DNA of 64,000 nt from Microbacterium imperiale (GCF_017876655.1 NZ_JAGIOK010000001.1:2418001-2482000); one strand, 5' to 3'; counted from the first letter of the stretch, positions 45,577-56,275 are shown. Numbers and translations: made by a program. The notes: generated from the letters alone by a model not told the origin.

Positions 45577-48500
45577 CCTTCACCCTCAACTCGCCGCTCC
45601 GTGACCTCATCGACCTGCCAGAACGAGTCGAGGCGGCGGACTTCGTCATCAAGCTGGACGAAGGCGTTGCACGGCACGAGCAAACGATTCGTGACTACGT
45701 CGTGACCAACGCGATCGCTGACGCCGTCGGTGAAGGGCTCGACCTCGTCGCTGGCTCACTCAGCCGACAGTCGTCGCGGGGGGCGTTCCTCGATGGATCG
45801 TTCGGTGCGGGTAAGTCGCACTACATGGCGGTTCTGCATCTGCTGTTGTCGGGGCACATTCCGGCGCGGCAGATCCCGGGGCTAGAGGCTGTTGTTGCGG
45901 CGCGGCAGGACATCCTTGAGCGGCGCCTGCTCGTTGTGGATTACAACCTTCTCGGAGCAAAGTCCTTCGAAGACGCTCTGTTCGGTGGGTACCTTGCGGC
46001 GATCGCATCGAAGCACCCCGAAGCGGCCTCTCCGATCCTGCACGTGAGCGACGGACTGCTCGCCGATGCGCACACCCTGCGCGAACGCATGGGGGACGAC
46101 GCGTTCTTCGGCGGACTCGGCGGCGGGGATGCGGCATGGGGTGACCTCGGTACCGCGTGGGATGCCGTGAGCTTCGAGGCCGCAGCTAACGCCGGACCCG
46201 GCAATGACGACCGCGACCGCCTCGTTGGAGATCTCGTCTCGGCCTACTTCTCGGCATCCGTCCGTTCCGGCGAGTGGCTTCCGATGTCGGACGGGCTACA
46301 GGCCCTGACCGCGCACGCCAAGAGCCTTGGATATCAGGGACTCGTCTTCCTCATCGACGAGATCGTGCTCTGGCTCGGTCAGCACCTCGCCGACCAAGCG
46401 TGGGTTCAGAACGAGATCGAAAAGGTCGTGCAGCTCGCCGAGAATGCTGCGGCTAACCTGCCGATTCCGATCACCTCCTTCCTCGCTCGGCAGCGCGACC
46501 TGCGTGACTTCCTCGGGACGCACGTCGCTGGGGCTCAGCGCGTCGCTCAAGGGCAACTCTTCGCTTACTGGGAAGACCGCTTCGACAAGATTCGATTGCA
46601 GGCGGCTGACCTCCCCAAGATTGTCAAGCAGCGTCTGCTGCGACCTGTCGATCGTGAGGCCGAGCTCACCCTCGGCACAGCTCTCGCCGAAGTTCGACGG
46701 GACTACGCGGCCTGGGGATACCTGCTCTCCGACGACGCGAACTCCGACGAGAAGGACTTCGCTGACGTCTATCCGTTCAGCCCCGCGCTGGTCGACACGA
46801 TGGTTGCCCTGTCGACGCTGATGCAGCGCGAGCGCACCGCGCTGAAGCTGATGGCCGAGTTGCTCGCTGAAGGTCGCGACGACCTTCGGGTGCGTGATGT
46901 GATCCCGGTCGGTGACCTGTATGCACCCATCGTGTTGGGCGGGTCACAGCCTCTCAGCGAGGAGATGAAGCGCCACTTCGCCGTCTCCGCGAAGTTCTAT
47001 CGAGAGAAGATGCGCCCGTACCTCTTGCGCAAGCATTCCCTCAGCGAAGCGCAGGCGGCAGATCTCGATCGCGACCACCCGTTCGCGACCGAGGACAGGC
47101 TGGCGAAGACGGTGCTCATCGCAGCTCTCGCACCGCAAGCGAAGTCTCTGTCGAACCTCACGGCCGCGAAGTTGGCGGCGCTCAACTGGGGCACGATCTC
47201 CGCCTTCATCCCCGGCGACGAGGCGGGCCAGGTGCTGGCGACCGTGCGACAGTGGGCGACCGAGTTCGGTGAGATCAGCATCGGCGACGGCCACGACCCC
47301 ATCATCACCGCCACGCTGAGCGGCGTTGATTATGACTCGATCCTGGAACGCGTGAGCACGGAAGACAATCTCCAGACGAGGCGAGAGCTGGTGCGCCGTC
47401 TCATTACCGACGAGTTGGGGCTGCCCGCGGCATCCGTCAGCCTCGTCGGACTGCCCCTCAACCACGTCTGGCGTGGCCAGAAGCGCGCTGTGACGGTCAA
47501 GTTCGGCAACGTCCGCGACGAAGCCGAGGTGCTAGATAGTGATCTGATCCATAGCGACGAGCAGTGGCGAGTGGTCATCGACTTCCCCTACGACAGCGGA
47601 AACTACTCGCCTGCCTACGATGTCGTCCGACTGCAGAAACTGCGCGATCAGGGGCGGACCGCGAACACAATCGCATGGATCCCGAACTTCCTCTCCGAAG
47701 TACGCCAGGACGACCTGGGCAAGCTCGTGCTCCTTGACTACCTGCTCACCGGCACCAGGTTCGATGCCAACTCTGACCACCTCCCGCTCGCCGACCGCGG
47801 CCCGGCGAGACAGACGCTGGAGACAAGGCAGCGCACCCTTCGTGACGGGCTGACGACAGCTTTGCGTCAGGCATACGGGGTCAATACGCCCGACGAGGGC
47901 AATGTCGACGCCGAACTCGCCGGCAACCAGATCTTCTCGCCGCTTGTCGAGGGGCTCACCATCGCACCGCCGCCCACGGGCACGCTCCTCACCGGGCTGA
48001 AGCATGCGCTCGACACCGCCTGGAAGCATGAGTTCCCGAACCACCCCGACCTCGGCATCGAAGAGGTCACGCTTCGCCGCCTGAGTGACGCGATGGACCT
48101 CGTGACGGGAACGATCGAGGCCGGCGGTCGTCGTCAAGGACTCGGTGCCGCTGAACAGAAGCTCGCGCGAGACATCGTCGCGCCGCTACGCCTCGGCGCG
48201 TTGAACGAGAACGTCATGGTGGTCGATGCCGCGCACTTCGGGTGGAACTCGGACTTCGCCCGTTGGGAGGGCGAGCTGGGGACAGGGATCACCGTCGGAT
48301 CGCTGCGTGCGAAGCTCAGCGACTGGGGAATGACCGCGGCGATGGAGAACGCCGTACTGCTCACCTGGGCTGCACTGGGGAACTGGGAGTTCGTCGGTGT
48401 AGGACAGCCGTCATTGCAGTCTCTGCCTGACGGTGCCGCAGTGCGTAAGGCGAATCTCCCCGACAGCGGTGACTGGGAACTCGCGAAGACTCGAGCCGGT

Positions 48501-49214
48501 CGAATCTTCGGCGTTGCTCCCGAGACAAATCTGACGCCGCGCGCGGTCGCTCGATTCGGCGGCGCCATCAAGGCCGCCCTCGAGACGAGTGCAGTCGCCG
48601 ACCTCGTTGCCCAGCTCGACGAGCATGGCGACGTGCTGGGCATTGAAGCATCTGTAGAAGTCGGCCGTGCAGCGACCGCCCGACGTCTCAACGATCTGGT
48701 GGCAACCACGCGGCAAGCGGCGAACGACAAGTCACGCATCGAGGCGCTCGCTACATTCGACCTGCCAGACGAGCTCAGCGCTTTCGGGCGCACGTATGCA
48801 ACGGCGGAACGGCTGGCGCGCGAGCTTCGCACACTCGACTGGCCGATCATCGCTGCGGCGCAGACGCGCGCCGACACCTCATTCGATGCTGCGCTCGCGG
48901 AGTTGCGTAGCGCAGCGGCCGTCGATGAGTCGGTCGTTCCGCTCGAGCCGCGCTTGAAGGACGTCGCGATGCGCGCGCGAGCCCTTGTGGTGCAGCCGAT
49001 GCCCGGTCCCACTGCGCCCCCGGTGGTCACGCCGACGCCGGTTAAGCCGGTGCCCATCGACACGGACCCTGGTGTCTCCACTGCAAGCGAGACCTCGGGG
49101 ACACGCCACGCGCCGCTGACAGACCTCGACAGGGTTCTGGCTGAGCTCCGAGCGGAAATCGGCGACAAGGCGGGGCCCGGTGCCGAAGTGACCATCACCT
49201 GGCGAATCGACTGA
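45573..49214 (+). CDS. pglY: BREX-2 ATPase PglY
   Basis: This 1213-aa protein is the large P-loop ATPase of type 2 BREX (BrxC-like, formerly DUF499-related). Walker A is GSFGAGKSHY at residues 75-84 and Walker B is VFLIDEIVLW with D262. The remainder is helical with a Pro-rich linker near residues 1145-1175. It probably works with PglZ and PglX in a motor complex. It is translationally coupled to pglX; a 3-nt gap separates it from pglZ. Confidence 0.93.
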   Translation: MTFTLNSPLRDLIDLPERVEAADFVIKLDEGVARHEQTIRDYVVTNAIADAVGEGLDLVAGSLSRQSSRGAFLDGSFGAGKSHYMAVLHLLLSGHIPARQIPGLEAVVAARQDILERRLLVVDYNLLGAKSFEDALFGGYLAAIASKHPEAASPILHVSDGLLADAHTLRERMGDDAFFGGLGGGDAAWGDLGTAWDAVSFEAAANAGPGNDDRDRLVGDLVSAYFSASVRSGEWLPMSDGLQALTAHAKSLGYQGLVFLIDEIVLWLGQHLADQAWVQNEIEKVVQLAENAAANLPIPITSFLARQRDLRDFLGTHVAGAQRVAQGQLFAYWEDRFDKIRLQAADLPKIVKQRLLRPVDREAELTLGTALAEVRRDYAAWGYLLSDDANSDEKDFADVYPFSPALVDTMVALSTLMQRERTALKLMAELLAEGRDDLRVRDVIPVGDLYAPIVLGGSQPLSEEMKRHFAVSAKFYREKMRPYLLRKHSLSEAQAADLDRDHPFATEDRLAKTVLIAALAPQAKSLSNLTAAKLAALNWGTISAFIPGDEAGQVLATVRQWATEFGEISIGDGHDPIITATLSGVDYDSILERVSTEDNLQTRRELVRRLITDELGLPAASVSLVGLPLNHVWRGQKRAVTVKFGNVRDEAEVLDSDLIHSDEQWRVVIDFPYDSGNYSPAYDVVRLQKLRDQGRTANTIAWIPNFLSEVRQDDLGKLVLLDYLLTGTRFDANSDHLPLADRGPARQTLETRQRTLRDGLTTALRQAYGVNTPDEGNVDAELAGNQIFSPLVEGLTIAPPPTGTLLTGLKHALDTAWKHEFPNHPDLGIEEVTLRRLSDAMDLVTGTIEAGGRRQGLGAAEQKLARDIVAPLRLGALNENVMVVDAAHFGWNSDFARWEGELGTGITVGSLRAKLSDWGMTAAMENAVLLTWAALGNWEFVGVGQPSLQSLPDGAAVRKANLPDSGDWELAKTRAGRIFGVAPETNLTPRAVARFGGAIKAALETSAVADLVAQLDEHGDVLGIEASVEVGRAATARRLNDLVATTRQAANDKSRIEALATFDLPDELSAFGRTYATAERLARELRTLDWPIIAAAQTRADTSFDAALAELRSAAAVDESVVPLEPRLKDVAMRARALVVQPMPGPTAPPVVTPTPVKPVPIDTDPGVSTASETSGTRHAPLTDLDRVLAELRAEIGDKAGPGAEVTITWRID

Positions 49215-49217
49215 TCC

Positions 49218-51878
49218 GTGGGCGCTCCGACCGTCTCAGAAGCAGCTCTGCGCCAGCACGTTGACGCCTGGCTGTCGTCCGCACGTCGCCAATCGCGGAC
49301 GCTGGTTGTGCGTGCCCAACCGACCTGGTCGGGGCCGCCCACGATGACGGTGCGCGACACGTCGGTGAAAGTCGTTGAAGGGGTCTCGGGTCTTGCGGCT
49401 TTGGACTCGATGCGCGCCGCCGCCCCGGACGAGGTCGTCGTGATTCTGACGGCGCTCACCGAGCGCGAGCTCGGGTCTGCAGTGATGCTCGACGCGCATC
49501 GTCAACGGGTGAGTGAGCTCGACGAGTGGAGCATGGTTCCCGGGCTGTTCAGTGTGCGGGATCAGGTTGTGCCCCGCCATGTCAGCGACCTCGGATTATG
49601 GATGCCGAGCCTGCTGCTGTCTGTTCGTCCCGAACGCGGGTACCCTCCCGCTCCCGGCGCCACGCTGACGCCAGACCACGCGGTGAAGTCCCTCATTATG
49701 GCGATCCTCGGACTCGGGCGTCTCGACGACCTCGACCTCGTCACCTGTCTGGCTCCGCTCGACGATCTCGGCGTGCGTGCACGCCTCCGGGCCCTCGATC
49801 CGGAAGTGAGGGACTCGCTCGTACTCGCCGTGTTCACGCACATCGGCCCGGACTTCGCGCTGGCGCTTCGCGCGGCGCTCGCCGGGGGGCACGTGTCGGT
49901 CGCAGCTATCGGGCTGGTCTGCGGTGAGTTGTGGGCGTCTGGCACTAAGACGCGGGACCCATCGACGATTGCGGCGCGCGCGCGAATCGAGTCCTACATC
50001 GGAACCGGGGCCTCGCCTGACGCGGCGCAAAGGTTCGGCGACGCCTCACGCAGACTAATGCGCCGGCTCATCGACGATGTTCATGGGCGCGAGATCCTCG
50101 ATCAGGCGGAAGCCCTGTGTGTCGAGATCGACTGGGCCGATGGAGCCGCGGCATCCGACTACCTTCTCTCGGGTCTGCGCGCTCGCGTCGTCGCCCTCGG
50201 TCAGGCGATCGAGATGGCCGTGGACGTTCAGGGGACCGGCGAAGCAGCGAGCGTCGAGCACGCATTCGCAGCAGTCAAGATGCACCACGCCGCTTCGACC
50301 ATCTCCCGTCCGCTGCAGACGGCGGCGATGGCGGTGCGCCTCGTGAGGTGGCTGAGCACGCAGCGTTCGGCTCCCGCGAACTTCCTTGATGCCCTGATTC
50401 GCTACTCGTCAGATGGTGCATGGGTCGAGCGCGCGCTGGGCGACATCTGGGATGGTGACAACGATGCGAGGCTCGCGCACGCGTACGGGCGACTCGCGAA
50501 TGCGGTGCAGAGTGCGCGACAAGCGCAGGACCAGGATGCAGCCCGGTTGCTTACGGGAGGCATCGCCGTAGATTCGTCCGTGCCCGGTGCGGAGTCGCTT
50601 CTCACGCATACGGTCGTGCCGCTGAGCGGACTGGCTCCGGTGCTCCTGATCGTGCTCGACGGGATGAGTTTCGCGACCGCGACCGAGCTGGCAGACGAGT
50701 TCGCCGATCGTGGCTGGACGGAACTCGTCCGACGCGACACTCTGCGACGCGGATCGGCGGTTGCGGTGTTGCCGACGATCACCGAGTACTCCCGCACGTC
50801 GTTGTTCGCGGGGGAGCTGCTCGCAGGAAACCAGCAGACCGAGAAGGCCCGATTCTCGGCTAAGGTCGGCGGAGTCGCGTTCCACAAGGACGACCTTCGG
50901 TCTGACGCAGGTCACGCGCTCCCATCCGCAGTCACGACCGCGATCGCGGATCTCGACCGCAGGATCGTCGGTGTCGTCCTCAACACCATCGACGACGCAC
51001 TCGCGACCGCCGAGGTCGACGCACTCCGGTGGCACGTGAACCAGATATCGAACTTGCCGGCGCTGCTTGACGTGGCACGCGAGGCGGGCCGGGTCATCAT
51101 CCTCACCTCCGACCATGGACACGTGGTCGAGCGGGGGAGCGCACTGCGCAGTGCGCCCGGTGCCGCAGCCCGCTTCCGCGATCCTTCGACGGGTCCGGCG
51201 CAGTCCGACGAGGTGTTCGTGAGCGGTCCTCGCGTACTTGCGCCCGGGGGTGCAATGGTCCTCGCGGTTTCCGATGGCGTGCGGTTCGCAGCGAAGCGCG
51301 CGGGGTATCACGGGGGCGCGGCACTCGCAGAGATCGCTATCCCGGTCATCGTCGCTCAGCCCAGGGGAGCTACAGCGCCGGATGGCTGGGTGGAGGCGCC
51401 TCCGCAGGAACCCGTGTGGTGGAACGAGCCCGTGCGTGCCGACCCCGACACGCCGGTTGTGGCCGCGGCGCCGGCGAAGCGGCGGGTTCGCGCAGTTGTA
51501 GCAGACACGCCAGCTTTGTTCGAGGACATCCCGGCCGAGACTCCGATTGCCGCGCCGGTCGTGCCAGTCGATGAGCAACTCGTGCGGAGCGAGACGTACC
51601 GCGAACGGCAGGCGCGGGCGAGTCGCCATCCGATCGACGACCAGACGGTTCGCGCGATCGTGGCATCCCTCGTCGCGGGCGCAGGGCGTGCGCACCGTGA
51701 CACCGTTGCAGTCGCGGCCGGCGTTGCAGCGTCCTCGCTCCCCGGGGTGCTCGCCTCGTTGAGGCGATTGCTCAATGTTGATGGGTATGCGGTGGTCGAT
51801 CTCGACCCGGACCAGGTCACGGTGACCCTCGACGAGACCTTGCTCCGCGAGCAGTTCGAGCTCGGAGGTCGGCCGTGA
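49218..51878 (+). CDS. pglZ: BREX-2 phosphatase-fold protein PglZ
   Basis: This 886-aa signature protein of BREX has an alkaline phosphatase-superfamily core. The metal-binding Asp lies in LLIVLDGMSF (D481) and the second site in TSDHGHV (D632, H633, H635). A Pro/Ala-rich linker around residues 715-775 leads to a C-terminal winged-helix-like end. PglZ is the defining component of all BREX types and was recently described as a nuclease/phosphodiesterase-type domain in related systems. GTG start; the stop overlaps brxD by 4 nt. Confidence 0.94.
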   Translation: MGAPTVSEAALRQHVDAWLSSARRQSRTLVVRAQPTWSGPPTMTVRDTSVKVVEGVSGLAALDSMRAAAPDEVVVILTALTERELGSAVMLDAHRQRVSELDEWSMVPGLFSVRDQVVPRHVSDLGLWMPSLLLSVRPERGYPPAPGATLTPDHAVKSLIMAILGLGRLDDLDLVTCLAPLDDLGVRARLRALDPEVRDSLVLAVFTHIGPDFALALRAALAGGHVSVAAIGLVCGELWASGTKTRDPSTIAARARIESYIGTGASPDAAQRFGDASRRLMRRLIDDVHGREILDQAEALCVEIDWADGAAASDYLLSGLRARVVALGQAIEMAVDVQGTGEAASVEHAFAAVKMHHAASTISRPLQTAAMAVRLVRWLSTQRSAPANFLDALIRYSSDGAWVERALGDIWDGDNDARLAHAYGRLANAVQSARQAQDQDAARLLTGGIAVDSSVPGAESLLTHTVVPLSGLAPVLLIVLDGMSFATATELADEFADRGWTELVRRDTLRRGSAVAVLPTITEYSRTSLFAGELLAGNQQTEKARFSAKVGGVAFHKDDLRSDAGHALPSAVTTAIADLDRRIVGVVLNTIDDALATAEVDALRWHVNQISNLPALLDVAREAGRVIILTSDHGHVVERGSALRSAPGAAARFRDPSTGPAQSDEVFVSGPRVLAPGGAMVLAVSDGVRFAAKRAGYHGGAALAEIAIPVIVAQPRGATAPDGWVEAPPQEPVWWNEPVRADPDTPVVAAAPAKRRVRAVVADTPALFEDIPAETPIAAPVVPVDEQLVRSETYRERQARASRHPIDDQTVRAIVASLVAGAGRAHRDTVAVAAGVAASSLPGVLASLRRLLNVDGYAVVDLDPDQVTVTLDETLLREQFELGGRP

Positions 51879-53185
51879 GTGGGGTGAGCGCGCGGCGGCG
51901 GCGCGAGATCATCGATGCGCTGCGGCGGGGGACGGTGCCTCAGCGAGGTCTGGACGTGATGGCAGTGGGGCTCTATCGCTTCGAATCCGCTCTTGTCGAC
52001 GAGCTGGATGGGGTCGGCGAGGGCGGTGCCGTGTTCAAGGCAGTGCGCGGTGAATACGGCGCCGGAAAGACGTTCTTCGCCCGATGGTTGATCGAGACCG
52101 CCAAGCAGCGAGGGTTCGCCACGGCCGAAGTGCAGATCTCGGAGACCGAGACGCCCCTGCACAAGCTCGAGACCATCTTTCGGCGAGTCACGGAGAACCT
52201 CGCGACGGAGTCGACCGCGCCGAGCGCTTTCCGCGAGGTGATCGATGAGTGGTTGCGCGTTCTCGAAGAGGACGCCGTCGACGCCGGAGCGAACGCCGCC
52301 GATCGCGATGCGCTTGCCGAGCGGACGCAGCAATTGCTGGAACAGCGTCTGTCGGTCGTCTCGCGGACAGCGCCGGCCTTCGCTGCTGCTCTTCGCGCGT
52401 ACCACGCGGCTACTGTTCGAGGAGATGTCGAGACGGCTGACGGACTGATCGCGTGGCTCGGTGGACAGCCCCACGTGTCGGCCGCCATCCGTCGCGGAGC
52501 CGGCATCCGCGGGGACCTCGACCACTTCGGTGCGTTCGGCTTCATGCAAGGCCTGCTGGCCGTGCTGCGTGACGCCGACTATCGAGGGCTCGTTCTCGTC
52601 CTCGACGAAGTCGAGACGCTGCAGCGCGTGCGCAGTGACATGCGAGAGAAGTCGCTCAATGCGCTGCGGCAACTCCTCGACGAGGTGGACGCCGGCCGAT
52701 TCCCGGGTCTCTACGTTCTGATCACTGGAACGCCGGCGTTCTTCGACGGCACGCAGGGAGTGCAGCGGCTACCTCCTCTGGCGGCTCGGATCGGTGTCGA
52801 CTTCAGCGGGGACCCTCGATGGGACAATCCCCGGGCGCCCCAGGTGCGGTTGCTCGGATTCCAGCGCGAGAGCCTCATGGAGCTCGGAGACCGGGTTCGG
52901 GATATCTATGCGAGTGGCAGTCCAGCCGTCGACCGGATCGATGACCTGGTGACCGACGAGTACCTGGCGGGGCTCGCGGACACCATCGCCGGGCGTCTCG
53001 GCGGCAAGGTCGGCGTCGCGCCTCGGCTCTACCTGCGAAAACTGGTGGACACCCTGGACAAGGTCGAGCAGTTCCCCGACTTTGTACCGCCCGCGGCGGC
53101 GGGGGTCGTCGTTGCCGACGGTGAGCTCAATGCGGATGAGCGGGCCGCGGTCGGTGGGATCGACAGCATCCACCTCGATGTCTGA
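51875..53185 (+). CDS. brxD: BREX system ATP-binding protein BrxD
   Basis: This 436-aa AAA-type ATPase has Walker A GEYGAGKTFF (K65) and Walker B LVLDEVET (D244). BrxD is found only with the type 2 and related BREX systems, next to the BrxHI helicase, and its role is to load or regulate the helicase (inference from pairing). The GTG start overlaps pglZ; the stop overlaps the helicase ATG by 8 nt. Confidence 0.93.
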   Translation: MSGVSARRRREIIDALRRGTVPQRGLDVMAVGLYRFESALVDELDGVGEGGAVFKAVRGEYGAGKTFFARWLIETAKQRGFATAEVQISETETPLHKLETIFRRVTENLATESTAPSAFREVIDEWLRVLEEDAVDAGANAADRDALAERTQQLLEQRLSVVSRTAPAFAAALRAYHAATVRGDVETADGLIAWLGGQPHVSAAIRRGAGIRGDLDHFGAFGFMQGLLAVLRDADYRGLVLVLDEVETLQRVRSDMREKSLNALRQLLDEVDAGRFPGLYVLITGTPAFFDGTQGVQRLPPLAARIGVDFSGDPRWDNPRAPQVRLLGFQRESLMELGDRVRDIYASGSPAVDRIDDLVTDEYLAGLADTIAGRLGGKVGVAPRLYLRKLVDTLDKVEQFPDFVPPAAAGVVVADGELNADERAAVGGIDSIHLDV

Positions 53186-55259
53186 GAACGCAGAACTCAC
53201 GGGAGCGCTCGAGTACCACGTTGCGAACACACTCGGGTGGTATGACCTTCGACCTTTGCAGAAGGCATCGATCGAGCCTGTGCGATCGGGCGCGGACTGC
53301 CTGCTCATCGCGCCCACGGCAGGCGGGAAAACCGAAGCGGCGACCTTCCCCGTCCTGTCGAGGATGGTTGACGAGGAGTGGCAGGGGCTCAGTGTCATCT
53401 ACTTCGCGCCGCTCAAGGCTCTGCTGAATAACCTGCTGCCTCGACTCGAGCAGTACACCGCTTGGCTCGGGCGACGAGTGGCGCTCTGGCACGGGGACGT
53501 GGGTGACGGCGAGCGTCGTCGGATTCTGAGCGATCCACCCGACATCCTGCTCACAACACCGGAGTCGCTCGAGGCGATGCTCGTCTCGCGGCGCGTGGAG
53601 CACCACCTATTCTTCCGCTCCGTGCGCGCGCTCATCGCCGATGAGGTGCATGCTTTCGCAGCATCCGACCGCGGATGGCACCTTGTCGCGGTGCTCGAGC
53701 GACTCCAACGCCTGTGCGGACAGCGCATTCAACGGATCGGGCTCTCGGCGACCCTAGGAAATCCGGACGACGTGCTTCGGTGGTTGCAGGGATCGAACGT
53801 GGATGCGGGAGCGCCGGCTCGCGTGGTGGTCGGTGAAGGCGGCCTGCCAGTCGAGCCCGACGTCACGCTCGACTTCGTGGGCTCGGTGGACAATGCGGCC
53901 ACTGTGCTGTCGCAGATGTTCCTCGGGGAGAAGCGACTCGTGTTCTGTGAGTCACGCTCGCAGGCTGAGGAACTCGCGTTCGCGTTGCGGAGCAACAGTG
54001 TCGAGACCTACGTATCGCACTCGTCATTGTCAGTCGACGAACGCCGTCGCAGCGAGCGTGCGTTCGCGGAGGGCCGAGACTGTGTGATCGTTGCGACCTC
54101 GACCCTTGAACTCGGCATCGACATCGGCGACCTCGACCGGATGATCCAGCTGGACTCGCCAAGGTCGGTTTCGTCCTTCCTCCAGCGGCTCGGGCGAACC
54201 GGGCGGCGTGCCGGGTCGGTACGGAATGCGCTCTTCCTCGCGACCGACAACGACACGCTCCTCCGCGCGGCCGGGATGCTGCACCTGTGGGGGACTGGGT
54301 TCGTCGAGCCGGTCGTGCCTCCGCCGTCCCCTCGGCACATCGCCGCTCAGCAACTGTTGGCGCTCGCACTACAAGAGGGGCGGTTTGCGCGGGCGTCGTG
54401 GCACGAGTGGTGGGCGGGGTCGCACGTCATGGACGGTGCCGACGAAGTGCTCGACTACCTCGTCGAGCAAGAGTTTCTCGCGGCAGATGGACCGTGGCTG
54501 TTCATCGGTCCGCGTGCCGAGAAGGAGTTCGGGCGACGACACTTCCTCGAACTCCTGTCGACGTTCATCGCAGACCTTGAGATGAAAGTGATCGAAGGAC
54601 GCCGCGAGATCGGATCGATCGCGCCGCTGTCTCTCACCACGCAGGTGATCGAAGGCAGGAAGCCGCTGCTGCTCGCTGGTCGAGCCTGGATCGTCGAATC
54701 CATCGACTGGGACCGTCACGTGATCGTTGTGCGGGAGGACCTCACGAAGGGCCGCGTGCGGTGGGGATCTGAGCCGATGCCCGAGTCGTTCGAGATGGTT
54801 CGTGCGCGTCGCGATGTGCTGCTGGGGGCGGATCCTTCAGTACGTCTGTCACAGCGCGCTGTGGCGCGGCTCGCAGAGATTCGGACGCTTCGGCGGGATC
54901 AGGTCGTCGACGACGGGCTGGTGCTGGAACGCGGTGACAAGTCAACGGTGCTCTGGGCGTTCGGTGGCTTGAAGGCACACGCGACGCTACTCGCCGCGCT
55001 TCCGGGGGAGGTGGCGGATTCGGCAACCGCGGACAACGAGACGATCAGGTTCAACTTCCCGTTGAAAGTCGATCTCCTCGATGGGCTGAGTATCGACGGC
55101 GTGCTGCCCGAAATCGCTCCGCGAGCCGTCGATGGGCTGAATTTCTCGGTCGCGCTGCCGGATGAGATTGCCATGTCAACTGTCGCATCAAGATATGTGG
55201 ACGATACGGGAGCGCTAACGACCACTCAGTCGGTGATCGTCGAGCGCCGACGAGATTAG
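53178..55259 (+). CDS. brxHI: BREX system Lhr-like helicase BrxHI
   Basis: This 693-aa SF2 DEAD/DEAH-like helicase has Walker A APTAGGKTEA (K51), a DEVH box at residues 155-158, and motif VI in LQRLGRTGRRAG. A C-terminal Lhr-type winged-helix and beta-rich module follows. It closes the six-gene type 2 BREX set in canonical order. ATG 53178 is preferred over earlier in-frame starts because these lie within brxD and precede the family N-terminus. Confidence 0.93.
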   Translation: MSENAELTGALEYHVANTLGWYDLRPLQKASIEPVRSGADCLLIAPTAGGKTEAATFPVLSRMVDEEWQGLSVIYFAPLKALLNNLLPRLEQYTAWLGRRVALWHGDVGDGERRRILSDPPDILLTTPESLEAMLVSRRVEHHLFFRSVRALIADEVHAFAASDRGWHLVAVLERLQRLCGQRIQRIGLSATLGNPDDVLRWLQGSNVDAGAPARVVVGEGGLPVEPDVTLDFVGSVDNAATVLSQMFLGEKRLVFCESRSQAEELAFALRSNSVETYVSHSSLSVDERRRSERAFAEGRDCVIVATSTLELGIDIGDLDRMIQLDSPRSVSSFLQRLGRTGRRAGSVRNALFLATDNDTLLRAAGMLHLWGTGFVEPVVPPPSPRHIAAQQLLALALQEGRFARASWHEWWAGSHVMDGADEVLDYLVEQEFLAADGPWLFIGPRAEKEFGRRHFLELLSTFIADLEMKVIEGRREIGSIAPLSLTTQVIEGRKPLLLAGRAWIVESIDWDRHVIVVREDLTKGRVRWGSEPMPESFEMVRARRDVLLGADPSVRLSQRAVARLAEIRTLRRDQVVDDGLVLERGDKSTVLWAFGGLKAHATLLAALPGEVADSATADNETIRFNFPLKVDLLDGLSIDGVLPEIAPRAVDGLNFSVALPDEIAMSTVASRYVDDTGALTTTQSVIVERRRD

Positions 55260-55330
55260 CGCGCTTCAACTGGGTCGTAGTCCGGCAGTGCTACGTTGAG
55301 ACGCCAACGTGCCGCTCTGGGGAGATGGGG

Positions 55331-56275
55331 ATGAAACTCAAGAAGCTGAATCGCAGCCTTGCGAAGGCGCTGGTTCGCGATGAGAGTGACTACTCAATCG
55401 CAAAGATGGTTGAGCCGCTGATAAGCAACAAGGCACTGCTCGCATTCTTCGTGCCTGTCGCGCTGATTACGGTCCTCCAGATCCTGCAGCCCTTCCTCGT
55501 CGACGAAAGCGCTAGGGAGATCGGATTCGCGATCATCGGCTGGGCGTTCGCGCTGTGGTACGTCCTTGCCTTTCTCGTTGTAACCGGACTCGTGGCTCGG
55601 TGGTTTTTTCTTCACCGGGCTGCGGCGAAAGAGATCGTCGTCCTCGCGGAAGTTTCGCGTCGTCTAGGGTCAGCGCTCGTTCGAAGCCACCGCAGTGACC
55701 CCTCGTACTTCGAGATCGTTAGCTGGGACGAAAACATCAAGGTCGACAAGCGCGGAAATGCTGTGATCGACAGGATTGTGTGTGTGAAGGCCGGCGCGCG
55801 TCCTGTGAGCATCCTGTGGTCTGCCTGCATCTCCTTTGGACCGCAAGTGCTCCCCGAGCAAGTCGGAATCCAGGCATTCCGCAAGACAAGTCGCGGTGAG
55901 AGTCCCTTGAGCTTCGACCCTACGTGGGATGACACGGGCGGGAAGCTGCGCAGCGACATCCACATTTACCCCACCGATGATCTGCAGTCGGGCGAAGAGC
56001 TCACGATTCGGCTCCAGTGGAAGTGGCCACTCTACGCGTCTCAAACGCTCGCGAAAGGCGAACTGGAGCCCTTCCGATATGACTTCAACCGTCCTTGCCA
56101 CGCATTCAGAGTGCGGGTGGCGGTGCCGTCCGCCCGGCGACTTGAAGCGATATTCAAGGAAGGCGGAGGGCAATCAGTGGACGTGACATATGGCAAGTCC
56201 ACCGTTGAGATAAGCGTCAGCGGATCGGGGCCGATCAAGAGCCTGAGTGGCCACGTGGCTCCAGTAAAGAAGTGA
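55331..56275 (+). CDS. Two-helix membrane protein downstream of BREX
   Basis: This 314-aa protein has a basic N-terminus and two closely spaced transmembrane helices (about residues 36-57 and 64-93). A soluble domain of about 220 residues follows, with beta-rich segments such as WKWPLYASQ and VDVTYGKSTVEI. No family is recognised. ATG 55331 has GGGGAG 6 nt upstream; ATG 55325 directly abuts that site. It begins 71 nt after brxHI on the same strand and may be part of the operon. Membrane placement beside a BREX operon resembles membrane effectors in some defence loci, but that is only suggestive. Confidence 0.65.
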   Translation: MKLKKLNRSLAKALVRDESDYSIAKMVEPLISNKALLAFFVPVALITVLQILQPFLVDESAREIGFAIIGWAFALWYVLAFLVVTGLVARWFFLHRAAAKEIVVLAEVSRRLGSALVRSHRSDPSYFEIVSWDENIKVDKRGNAVIDRIVCVKAGARPVSILWSACISFGPQVLPEQVGIQAFRKTSRGESPLSFDPTWDDTGGKLRSDIHIYPTDDLQSGEELTIRLQWKWPLYASQTLAKGELEPFRYDFNRPCHAFRVRVAVPSARRLEAIFKEGGGQSVDVTYGKSTVEISVSGSGPIKSLSGHVAPVKK

